Below, piece after piece: positions 9,049 through 16,417 of a stretch of 35,564 nucleotides of DNA. The translations under genes and the position numbers were made by a program. The DNA is from Acidovorax sp. MR-S7 (GTDB taxonomy: Bacteria > Pseudomonadota > Gammaproteobacteria > Burkholderiales > Burkholderiaceae_C). The notes below the pieces were generated by a model. The model searched no databases and was not told the origin of the DNA. It worked only from the letters and a program-made list of their open reading frames with translations. Every line of letters begins with the position of its first letter. Position 1 is the stretch's first letter. The DNA lies in NCBI RefSeq assembly GCF_000400995.2, contig NZ_DF238964.1, positions 1 to 35,564 on the forward strand. The letters run 5' to 3'.

Positions 9049-11397
9049 TCAGTCCGCCGTGGCTTCCTCGGGCTCGGCCGGCTCCGACTTGGCGCCGCGC
9101 TCCTTCTTGGGCAGCGGCTGGATGTCCAGCAGCACCTCGGAAGTCTCGGCGCCCTTGTCGTCCGCCTTGTGCTCGATGTCCACCGACAGGCGCCCGCCTT
9201 CGGTCAGGCGGCCGAACAGCAGCTCGTCGGCCAGCGCCTTGCGGATCATGTCCTGGATCAGGCGCTGCATCGGGCGTGCGCCCATGAGCGGATCGAAGCC
9301 CTTCTTGGCCAGGTGCTTGCGCAGCTGGTCGGTGAACGTGACCTCGACCTTCTTCTCGGCGAGCTGGGTCTCCAGCTGCAGCAGGAACTTGTCCACCACG
9401 CGCAGGATGATCTGCTCGTCCAGCGGCTTGAAGCTCACGATGGCGTCCAGGCGGTTGCGGAACTCCGGCGTGAACAGGCGCTTGATGTCGCCCATCTCGT
9501 CGCCCGCCTGCCGCGGGTTGGTGAACCCGATGGCCGCCTTGTTCATGGTCTCGGCGCCCGCGTTCGTCGTCATGATGAGGATGACATTGCGGAAGTCGGC
9601 CTTGCGCCCGTTGTTGTCCGTCAGCGTGCCATGGTCCATGACCTGCAGCAGCACGTTGAAGATATCCGGGTGCGCCTTCTCGATCTCGTCGAGCAGCAGC
9701 ACGGCGTGCGGTTTCTTCGTGATGGCCTCGGTCAGGAGGCCGCCCTGGTCGAAGCCCACGTAGCCCGGGGGCGCGCCGATCAGGCGGCTCACGGCGTGGC
9801 GCTCCATGTACTCCGACATGTCGAAGCGGATCAGGTCCACGCCCATGATGTAGGCGAGCTGCTTGGCGGCCTCGGTCTTGCCGACGCCGGTGGGACCGGA
9901 GAAGAGGAACGAGCCGATCGGCTTGTCCGCCTTGCCCAGGCCCGAGCGGGCCATCTTCACGGCGGAGGCGAGCACCTCCAGCGCCTTGTCCTGGCCGAAC
10001 ACCACGCTCTTGAGGTCGCGCTCCAGCGTCTGCAGCTTGCCGCGGTCGTCGTTGCTCACGTTCGCCGGCGGGATGCGCGCGATCTTGGCCACGATTTCCT
10101 CGATCTCGGTCTTGCCAATGGTCTTCTTGCGCTTGCTGGGCGTGAGGATGCGCTGCGCCGCGCCGGCCTCGTCGATCACGTCGATGGCCTTGTCGGGCAG
10201 GTGGCGGTCGTTGATGTACTTGGCCGACAGCTCGGCGGCGGCCTGCAGCGCGGCGGCCGCGTACTTGACGTTGTGGTGCTCCTCGAAGCGGCTCTTGAGG
10301 CCCTTGAGGATGTCCACGGTCTCCTGCACCGTGGGCTCGACCACATCCACCTTCTGGAAGCGCCGCGACAGCGCCGCGTCCTTCTCGAAGATGCCGCGGT
10401 ACTCGGTGAACGTGGTCGCGCCAATGCACTTGAGCTGGCCGCTGGAGAGCGCCGGCTTGAGCAGGTTGGATGCGTCCAGCGTGCCGCCCGAAGCAGCGCC
10501 CGCGCCGATCAGCGTGTGGATCTCGTCGATGAACAGGATGGCGTTGGGCTTGTCCTTGAGGTTCTTGAGCACGCCCTTGAGGCGCTGCTCGAAGTCGCCC
10601 CGGTACTTGGTGCCCGCGAGCAGCGCACCCATGTCCAGCGAGTACACGGTGGCCTCGGCCAGAATCTCGGGTACGTCGCTCTGCGTGATGCGCCAGGCCA
10701 GGCCCTCGGCGATGGCGGTCTTGCCCACGCCGGCCTCGCCCACGAGCAGCGGGTTGTTTTTGCGGCGGCGGCACAGGATCTGGATGGTGCGCTCGACCTC
10801 GTAGTTGCGGCCGATCAGCGGGTCGATCTTGCCGTCCTTGGCTGCCTGGTTGAGGTTCAGCGTGTACTGCTCCAGCGGCGAAGCCTTCTCGCTGCGCTCG
10901 CCCTGCGCGCCTTCCTCGGCCTCTGCCTGGCCCTCTGCCTTGGCGGGCTCGGGCGGCTCGCCCTTCTTGATGCCGTGGGCGATGTAGTTCACCACGTCCA
11001 GGCGCGTGACGCCCTGCTGGTGCAGGTAGTAGACGGCGTGCGAATCCTTCTCGCCGAAGATGGCCACGAGCACGTTGGCGCCCGTGACTTCCTTCTTGCC
11101 GTTGCCGGTGGACTGCACGTGCATGATGGCGCGCTGGATCACGCGCTGGAAACCCAGCGTGGGCTGGGTGTCCACTTCGTCCGAACCCGCCACCTGCGGC
11201 GTGTTGTCCTTGATGAAATTGGTCAGCGATGCGCGCAGATCATCGATGTTGGCCGCGCATGCGCGCAGCACCTCGGCTGCGCTGGGGTTATCGAGCAATG
11301 CAAGCAGCAGGTGTTCCACGGTGATGAATTCGTGGCGCTGCTGACGGGCCTCGACGAAGGCCATGTGCAAGCTGACTTCCAGTTCCTGGGCAATCAT
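9049..11397 (-). CDS. clpA: ATP-dependent Clp protease ATP-binding subunit ClpA
   Basis: A 782-residue class I AAA+ unfoldase that delivers substrates to ClpP. The N-terminal double Clp-N repeat (about 1-145) is followed by an acidic linker (about 146-172). The first AAA module has Walker A GEAGVGKT (220-227) and Walker B ILFIDEIH (287-294). The second has GPTGVGKT (501-508) and LLLDEIEK (567-574). The IGF tripeptide at 623-625 is the ClpP-docking loop, which separates it from the disaggregase ClpB; the middle domain is also short. The C-terminal tail is charged and variable. The ATG at 11397 has AAGGAG seven bases before it. It lies downstream of its adaptor clpS, the usual arrangement. Confidence 0.97.
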   Translation of the reverse strand: MIAQELEVSLHMAFVEARQQRHEFITVEHLLLALLDNPSAAEVLRACAANIDDLRASLTNFIKDNTPQVAGSDEVDTQPTLGFQRVIQRAIMHVQSTGNGKKEVTGANVLVAIFGEKDSHAVYYLHQQGVTRLDVVNYIAHGIKKGEPPEPAKAEGQAEAEEGAQGERSEKASPLEQYTLNLNQAAKDGKIDPLIGRNYEVERTIQILCRRRKNNPLLVGEAGVGKTAIAEGLAWRITQSDVPEILAEATVYSLDMGALLAGTKYRGDFEQRLKGVLKNLKDKPNAILFIDEIHTLIGAGAASGGTLDASNLLKPALSSGQLKCIGATTFTEYRGIFEKDAALSRRFQKVDVVEPTVQETVDILKGLKSRFEEHHNVKYAAAALQAAAELSAKYINDRHLPDKAIDVIDEAGAAQRILTPSKRKKTIGKTEIEEIVAKIARIPPANVSNDDRGKLQTLERDLKSVVFGQDKALEVLASAVKMARSGLGKADKPIGSFLFSGPTGVGKTEAAKQLAYIMGVDLIRFDMSEYMERHAVSRLIGAPPGYVGFDQGGLLTEAITKKPHAVLLLDEIEKAHPDIFNVLLQVMDHGTLTDNNGRKADFRNVILIMTTNAGAETMNKAAIGFTNPRQAGDEMGDIKRLFTPEFRNRLDAIVSFKPLDEQIILRVVDKFLLQLETQLAEKKVEVTFTDQLRKHLAKKGFDPLMGARPMQRLIQDMIRKALADELLFGRLTEGGRLSVDIEHKADDKGAETSEVLLDIQPLPKKERGAKSEPAEPEEATAD

Positions 11398-11420
11398 GTG
11401 AGAACTCCTTTGTTGCTTGC

Positions 11421-11450
11421 GTATAAGGGATGACTGTAGATCGGGTGCAA
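11421..11450 (-). promoter_or_regulatory. Candidate clpA promoter in the clpS-clpA gap
   Basis: The minus strand has TTGCAC (11450-11445), 18 bases, then TTATAC (11426-11421), about 24 bases before the clpA ATG. It could let clpA be transcribed apart from clpS. The match to sigma-70 elements is moderate. Confidence 0.35.
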
Positions 11451-11457
11451 AAGCCTT

Positions 11458-11820
11458 TTATTCAACAGGCTCACTGATGCATTGCAGCGGGTGGCCCGCC
11501 TTGTGCGCAGCGTCCAGCACCTGTTCCACCTTGGTGGCCGCCACGTCGCGCGTATAGACGCCGCAGACGCCTTTGCCGTCCAGGTGGATCTTCAGCATGA
11601 TCTGCGTGGCGGCCTCGCGGTCCTTGTTGAAGAACTCCTGCAGCACGACGACCACGAACTCCATGGGCGTGTAGTCGTCGTTGAGCATGACCACCTGGTA
11701 CATCTGCGGCGGCTGCGTCTTTTGCGTACGCCGCTCGAGTACGACCGAGCCGCCCTCGTCCCTGGAGGGGGTGCGGGGCGCGGGCGGGGGCGAAGGGGGT
11801 TTGGTTGCCATGAATTTCAT
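11458..11820 (-). CDS. clpS: ATP-dependent Clp protease adaptor ClpS
   Basis: A 120-residue adaptor that binds N-degron substrates and hands them to ClpA. After a proline-rich, variable N-terminal tail (about 1-37), the core has [24 protein letters not shown], the LNDDYTPM segment that forms the N-end-residue pocket, then a [27 protein letters not shown] segment. The C-terminus [12 protein letters not shown] is typical. It precedes clpA by 60 bases. The start could be the ATG at 11820 or the ATG at 11811; neither has a clear ribosome binding site, and a large hairpin ends only six bases upstream of the first. Confidence 0.95.
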   Translation of the reverse strand: MKFMATKPPSPPPAPRTPSRDEGGSVVLERRTQKTQPPQMYQVVMLNDDYTPMEFVVVVLQEFFNKDREAATQIMLKIHLDGKGVCGVYTRDVAATKVEQVLDAAHKAGHPLQCISEPVE

Positions 11821-11826
11821 TCTAGC

Positions 11827-11874
11827 GAGCCGCGCCTCGGTGCGATCCTTGCGCAGTTGGTGCCGAGGCGGCTC
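11827..11874 (-). promoter_or_regulatory. Stem-loop directly upstream of clpS
   Basis: GAGCCGCGCCTCGG (11827-11840) pairs with CCGAGGCGGCTC (11863-11874) apart from a short bulge, closing a 22-base loop. It ends six bases before the clpS ATG, where a ribosome site would normally lie. On the plus strand it is followed by TTTT. It may be a dnaE terminator remnant or a control hairpin for clpS. Confidence 0.45.
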
Positions 11875-11882
11875 TTTTCAAG

Positions 11883-11899
11883 CGCTGGACCATCCAGCG
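11883..11899 (-). repeat. Short hairpin after dnaE related to the 3'-end repeat
   Basis: CGCTGGA and TCCAGCG form a perfect 7-base stem with a CCA loop, flanked by CTTTTCAAG and TTTCAAG. The parts CAAGCGCTGG and CCAGCG match the dispersed repeat core, but in swapped order. It lies two bases after the dnaE stop. No T-run follows, so termination would be weak. Confidence 0.45.
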
Positions 11900-11901
11900 T
11901 T

Positions 11902-14900
11902 TCAAGCAGTCTCGTACACCACGCTCACGTTGCCGCTGCCCACCTGGGCACCCCAGGCGGCCAGGGCCGCGTCGCTGGGGAAGAAGCGGCTGGCCTCGCC
12001 CAGCTGCAGCTCCACCGTCGCCGCGCCGTCCTGCCCTGCGGGCGCCTTGCACAGCACGCCCATGCGCACGCGCAGCCCGTGGGCCAGCACCTCGCCGTGC
12101 TCGGTTTCCTCCCGGCGGGGGGGAAACTCCCGCACGATGCCTTCCACATCGGGCCGGGCCGCGTCGGGCTTGGCGGCCCCGCCCATGCCCACCAGCAGGT
12201 AGCGCCCGAAGCGCGCCCGCGCGGCGGCCAGGTCCCATACCTGCTGCACCTTCACGCGCAGGCCGCCGCTGAAGTGGTCGAGCTGCAGCCGCCCGCTGAC
12301 GACCACGAATTCGTCGTCCTTGAGCGCGCCGCCGCTGGCCTGCAAGACGCCCTCCTCCGCCGACGCCTCGATCACGGCCGACTTGTCGTCCAGCTTGAAC
12401 AGCGCCAGCTTGCCGCGCTGGCCGCTGATGACGCGGCAGTCGCTCACGATGCCGGCGATCACCTGCGTCTCGCGGCTGTCCGCCAGCTCGTCGATGGGCG
12501 TGCGCACGAAGCGGCGCACCTCCTGCGCCACCTCGTCGAACAGGTGGCCCGAAAGGTAGAAGCCCACGGCGGTCTTTTCCTGCGTCAGCCGCTCCTTGAT
12601 GCCCCAGGGCGTGGCATCGGCCAACGGGGGCTCCTGGGTGCTGGAGCCCACGGCGTCGTCGCCCATCATGTCGAACAGGCCGCCCTGGTTGGCATTGGCG
12701 AGCTGCGCTGCCGCAAAGTCGAACGCCAGGTCGATCGAGGCGGCGAGCGCTGCGCGGTTCAGGTGCAGCGCGTCGAACGCCCCCGCCTTGATCAGCGCTT
12801 CCACCGTGCGCTTGTTGATGCGCGCGCGGTCCACGCGCACGCAGAAGTCGAACAGGCTGGTGAACGGCCCCTTCGTGTCGCCGCGCGGGCCCACGCCCTT
12901 GCCTTCGCGCGCGGCGATGATGGCCTCGATGGCCTGCTGGCCCGTGCCCTTGACGGCGCCCAGGCCGTAGCGGATGACCTTGTCGGTCACCGGCTCGAAG
13001 CGGTAGTTGCCGCGGTTGACGTCCGGTGGCTCAAAGGTGATGCCGAAGTGCTTGACCGCATCCTCGTAGAGCACCTTGAGCTTGTCGGTGTCGTCCATTT
13101 CCACGGTCATGTTCGCGCAGTAGAACTCGGCCGTGTAGTGCACCTTGAGCCAGCCCGTGTGGTAGGCCAGCAGCGAATAAGCGGCGGCGTGCGACTTGTT
13201 GAAGCCGTAGCCCGCGAACTTCTCCATCAGGTCGAAGACCTCGTCGGCCTTGTCCTGGTCGATGCCCTTCTCCGCCGCGCCCTTGCGGAAGATGGCACGG
13301 TGCTCGGCCATCTCCTCGGCCTTTTTCTTGCCCATCGCGCGGCGCAGCATGTCGGCGCCGCCGAGCGAGTAGCCGCCCAGCACCTGGGCCGTCTGCATCA
13401 CCTGCTCCTGGTAGACCATGATGCCGTAGGTCTCGGCCAGCACCGGCTCCACCAGCGGGTGCGGGTATTCCACCGGCTCCTTGCCGTGCTTGCGGTTCAC
13501 GAAGGTGGGGATCAGGTCCATCGGCCCCGGGCGGTAGAGCGCGTTCAGGGCGATCAGGTCTTCCAGTCGGCTCGGGCGCGCTTCCTTGAGCATGCCCTGC
13601 ATGCCGCGCGATTCGAACTGGAACACGGCCTCGGTTTTGCCGTCGGAGAACAGGCGGTAGGTGGGCGCATCGTCCAGCGGCACGTTCTCGAACGCGAAGT
13701 TCTCCTGTCCCTTGTGCCGCGCGCGGATGAAGTCGCGCGCGATCTCCAGGATGGTGAGCGTGGCCAGGCCCAGAAAGTCGAACTTCACGAGGCCGATGGC
13801 CTCCACGTCGTCCTTGTCGTACTGGCTCACGGCCGATTCGCTGCCGGGCTGCTGGTAGAGCGGGCAGAAGTCAGTGAGCTTGCCCGGCGCGATCAGCACG
13901 CCGCCGGCGTGCATGCCGATGTTGCGCGTCATGCCTTCGAGCTTCTGCGCCATCTCGATGATGGTCTTGACGTCCTCTTCCTTGCGCACGCGCTCGTAGA
14001 GCATGGGCTCCAGCTCCAGCGCGTAGTTGTTCTTGTCGCCCTCCTTCTTGGGCTCGGGCGGGTAGGCCAGCGTGTAGGTCTGGCCCGGCTTGCCGGGCAC
14101 GAGCTTGGAGATGCCGTCGCAGAAGGTGTAGCTCATGTCCATCACGCGGCCCACGTCGCGGATGGCGGCCTTGGCGGCCATGGTGCCGAAGGTGGCGATC
14201 TGGCTCACGGCGTCCTTGCCGTACTTGTCCTTCACGTAGTCGATCACCCGGTCGCGGTTGCCCTGGCAGAAGTCGATATCGAAGTCGGGCATCGACACCC
14301 GCTCCGGGTTCAGGAAGCGCTCGAACAGCAGGTTGTACTGCAGCGGGTCCAGGTCGGTGATCTTGAGCGCATAGGCGACGAGCGAGCCCGCGCCCGACCC
14401 CCGGCCCGGCCCCACGGGGCAGCCGTTGTTCTTGGCCCACTGGATGAAGTCGCCCACGATGAGGAAGTAGCCCGGAAAGCCCATCTTGAGGATGGTGCCC
14501 AGCTCGAACTCCAGCCGCTCCTGGTAGCGCGGGCGCTGCTTTTCACGCTCCGCCTCGCTGGGGAACAGGTGCACCAGTCGCTCCTCCAGCCCTTCCTGGG
14601 AGGCCAAGCGGAAATACTCCTCAATGGGTATTCCGCCCGGCGTGGGGAAATCCGGCAGGCGCGGCTTGCCCAGCACCAGCGTCAGGTTGCAGCGCTTGGC
14701 GATCTCCAGGGTATTGGCGACGGCCGAAGGCACATCGGCGAACAGCGCCTCCATCTCGGCGCTGCTCTTGAAATACTGCTCGCGCGTGAAGCGGCGAACG
14801 CGGCGCGCGTTGCCCAGTATCTCGCCTTCGGCAATGCAGACGCGCGCCTCGTGGGATTCGTAGTCGTCCTCCGTGGCGAACTGCACGGGGTGCGTGGCCA

Positions 14901-15474
14901 CCACGGGCAGCTGCAGCCGCGCCGCGAGCTGCACTGCCGCGGCGACGTGCGCCTCGTCGTCGGCGCGGCCCGCGCGTTGAATCTCGATGTAAAAGCGGTG
15001 CGGAAACATGCCGGCGAACGCCAGCGCCTGTTCGGCGGCCGCTGCGTCGTTCCCCTTGACAAGCGCCTGGCCCACGGGCCCGGCCTGCGCGCCGGAAAGG
15101 GCGATCAACCCTTCGCCCAGCTCGCGCAGCCATTCGGCGGTGCACACGGGCAGGTTCTTGACCACGTTGCGCGTCCAGGCGCGCGCCAGCAGCTCGCATA
15201 GGTTGAGGTAGCCCTGGCGGCTCTGCACCAGCAGCAGCATGCGCGCGGGCGGTGCGCCCGCCTCCGCCACCACGTACACCTCCGCCCCCAGGATGGGCTT
15301 GACGCCCTTGCCCCGGCCTTCCTTGTAGAACTTGATGGCGCCGAACAGGTTGTTCAGGTCGGTGATGGCCAGGGCGGGCTGGCCGTCGCGGGCCGCTGCC
15401 TTGACGACTTCGTCGATGCGGGTGGTTCCGTCGACCACGGAGAATTCGGTGTGCAGGCGCAAATGGACAAACAT
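11902..15474 (-). CDS. dnaE: DNA polymerase III alpha subunit
   Basis: This is the replicative polymerase catalytic subunit, 1190 residues, usual for DnaE1. The PHP domain is at about 1-270 (start MFVHLRLHTEFSVVDG, then ALAITDLNNLFG). The polymerase palm has GPGRGSGAGSLVAY (356-369) and the catalytic acidic motif PDFDIDF with Asp399 and Asp401. The fingers and tandem HhH region follow (FNKSHAAAYSLLAYHTGWLK), then an OB fold near the C-terminus. The ATG at 15474 gives the standard N-terminus; the open frame extends 37 codons further but without similarity. No Shine-Dalgarno precedes the ATG, and a TACAAT element lies only seven bases upstream, so the message may be leaderless. It diverges from bamD. 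Confidence 0.97.
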   Translation of the reverse strand: MFVHLRLHTEFSVVDGTTRIDEVVKAAARDGQPALAITDLNNLFGAIKFYKEGRGKGVKPILGAEVYVVAEAGAPPARMLLLVQSRQGYLNLCELLARAWTRNVVKNLPVCTAEWLRELGEGLIALSGAQAGPVGQALVKGNDAAAAEQALAFAGMFPHRFYIEIQRAGRADDEAHVAAAVQLAARLQLPVVATHPVQFATEDDYESHEARVCIAEGEILGNARRVRRFTREQYFKSSAEMEALFADVPSAVANTLEIAKRCNLTLVLGKPRLPDFPTPGGIPIEEYFRLASQEGLEERLVHLFPSEAEREKQRPRYQERLEFELGTILKMGFPGYFLIVGDFIQWAKNNGCPVGPGRGSGAGSLVAYALKITDLDPLQYNLLFERFLNPERVSMPDFDIDFCQGNRDRVIDYVKDKYGKDAVSQIATFGTMAAKAAIRDVGRVMDMSYTFCDGISKLVPGKPGQTYTLAYPPEPKKEGDKNNYALELEPMLYERVRKEEDVKTIIEMAQKLEGMTRNIGMHAGGVLIAPGKLTDFCPLYQQPGSESAVSQYDKDDVEAIGLVKFDFLGLATLTILEIARDFIRARHKGQENFAFENVPLDDAPTYRLFSDGKTEAVFQFESRGMQGMLKEARPSRLEDLIALNALYRPGPMDLIPTFVNRKHGKEPVEYPHPLVEPVLAETYGIMVYQEQVMQTAQVLGGYSLGGADMLRRAMGKKKAEEMAEHRAIFRKGAAEKGIDQDKADEVFDLMEKFAGYGFNKSHAAAYSLLAYHTGWLKVHYTAEFYCANMTVEMDDTDKLKVLYEDAVKHFGITFEPPDVNRGNYRFEPVTDKVIRYGLGAVKGTGQQAIEAIIAAREGKGVGPRGDTKGPFTSLFDFCVRVDRARINKRTVEALIKAGAFDALHLNRAALAASIDLAFDFAAAQLANANQGGLFDMMGDDAVGSSTQEPPLADATPWGIKERLTQEKTAVGFYLSGHLFDEVAQEVRRFVRTPIDELADSRETQVIAGIVSDCRVISGQRGKLALFKLDDKSAVIEASAEEGVLQASGGALKDDEFVVVSGRLQLDHFSGGLRVKVQQVWDLAAARARFGRYLLVGMGGAAKPDAARPDVEGIVREFPPRREETEHGEVLAHGLRVRMGVLCKAPAGQDGAATVELQLGEASRFFPSDAALAAWGAQVGSGNVSVVYETA

Positions 15475-15480
15475 GCCGGC

Positions 15481-15486
15481 ATTGTA
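15481..15486 (-). promoter_or_regulatory. Possible -10 element giving a leaderless dnaE transcript
   Basis: The minus strand has TACAAT seven bases before the dnaE ATG, so transcription would begin at or beside the A of the start codon. No -35 consensus is seen. The absence of a ribosome site is consistent with this but does not prove it. Confidence 0.3.
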
Positions 15487-15529
15487 GGAACGCGAGGCCG
15501 CTCCGCCGGCCTGGGCGGGATGGCTTACA

Positions 15530-15535
15530 TACAAT
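15530..15535 (+). promoter_or_regulatory. Possible -10 element for bamD
   Basis: TACAAT within GGCTTACATACAATG lies 37 bases before the bamD ATG. No clear -35 hexamer is visible. The 98-base gap between dnaE and bamD must hold promoters for both. Confidence 0.3.
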
Positions 15536-15572
15536 GCGGCGTTCAGCCCTTTTTTGACCGAGACCCGCTGCC

Positions 15573-16370
15573 ATGCCGCGTACACCCCTGCCGTTGATCT
15601 CCGCCCTGCTGGCCGCCAGCCTCCTGGCCGCCTGCTCCAGCACGCCCGAGGACAAGACCGCGGGCTGGAGCCCCGCGAAGATTTATTCCGAGGCGCGCGA
15701 CGAGCTGAGCGGCGGCGCCTACGACAAGGCCGTGCCGCTGCTGGAAAAGCTCGAGGGACGCGCCGCCGGCACCCCGCTGGCCCAGCAGGCGCAGCTCGAG
15801 AAAGCCTATGCCCAGTACAAGGGCGGGGAAAAGGCCCAGGCCGTCGCCACGCTGGACCGCTTCATGAAGCTGCACCCGTCCAGCCCGGCCTATGACTACG
15901 CGCTGTACCTCAAAGGGCTGGTGAACTTCAACGACAACCTGGGCCTGTTCTCATGGCTGTCGCGCCAGGACCTGTCCGAGCGCGACCAGAAGGCCGCCAA
16001 GGATTCGTTCGAATCCTTCCGCGAGCTGGTGACGCGCTTCCCGGACTCGCGCTACGCGCAGGACGCACGCCAGCGCATGACCTACATCGTGAACTCGCTC
16101 GCGCAGTACGAGGTGCACGTGGCCCGCTACTACTACGAGCGCGGCGCCTACGTGGCCGCCGTCAGCCGCGCGCAGAGCGCCATCGCCGACTACAAGGACG
16201 TGCCGGCCACCGAAGAGGCCCTGTACATCCTCGTGCGCTCCTACGATGCACTGGGCATGCCGCAGCTGCGCGACGACGCACGCCGCGTGCTGGAAGCGTC
16301 CTACCCGCAAGGCACCATGCTGCAGAGCGGCTTCCGCTCCAAGAGCGACCCATGGTGGAAGTTCTGGTAA
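15573..16370 (+). CDS. bamD: Outer membrane assembly lipoprotein BamD (ComL)
   Basis: A 265-residue lipoprotein of the BAM complex, which folds beta-barrel proteins into the outer membrane. The signal peptide ends in the lipobox LLAAC with lipidated Cys21, followed by SSTPEDKTAGW. Tetratricopeptide-type repeats follow: SPAKIYSEARDELSGGAYDKAVPLLEKLEGR, PLAQQAQLEKAYAQYKGGEKAQAV, and FPDSRYAQDARQRMTYIVNSLAQYEVHVARYYYERGAYVAA. Length and the C-terminal WWKFW ending suit betaproteobacterial BamD. It diverges from dnaE and converges with dinG. Hairpin repeat copy 3 begins soon after its stop and probably ends its transcript. Confidence 0.96.
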   Translation: MPRTPLPLISALLAASLLAACSSTPEDKTAGWSPAKIYSEARDELSGGAYDKAVPLLEKLEGRAAGTPLAQQAQLEKAYAQYKGGEKAQAVATLDRFMKLHPSSPAYDYALYLKGLVNFNDNLGLFSWLSRQDLSERDQKAAKDSFESFRELVTRFPDSRYAQDARQRMTYIVNSLAQYEVHVARYYYERGAYVAAVSRAQSAIADYKDVPATEEALYILVRSYDALGMPQLRDDARRVLEASYPQGTMLQSGFRSKSDPWWKFW

Positions 16371-16375
16371 TCGCA

Positions 16376-16417
16376 AAAATGATAGCTGCCTGCGCTTGAC
16401 TGGCAGGCGCTAGGGGC
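16376..16417 (+). repeat. Dispersed 3'-end hairpin repeat, copy 3
   Basis: AAAATGATAGCTGC is followed by imperfect arms (CCTGCGCTTG and CAGGCGCTAGG) around ACTGG, five bases after the bamD stop. This is the most degenerate stem of the six copies. On the other strand its right arm contains the dinG stop codon (16410-16412), so the repeat overlaps that coding sequence. Confidence 0.75.

Noticed and set aside
9169-11433. 754-codon plus-strand frame opposite clpA
   Set aside because: Antisense shadow of clpA with repeated low-complexity segments and no independent start signals.
11482-15201. 1239-codon plus-strand frame opposite clpS and dnaE
   Set aside because: The same GC-driven antisense artefact: composition is arginine, histidine, leucine and alanine, with no recognisable motif, and clpS/dnaE are clear.
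15475-15585. 37-codon N-terminal extension of dnaE
   Set aside because: DnaE proteins begin at FVHLRLHTEFS-type sequence; the extension has no similarity and covers the divergent promoter region.
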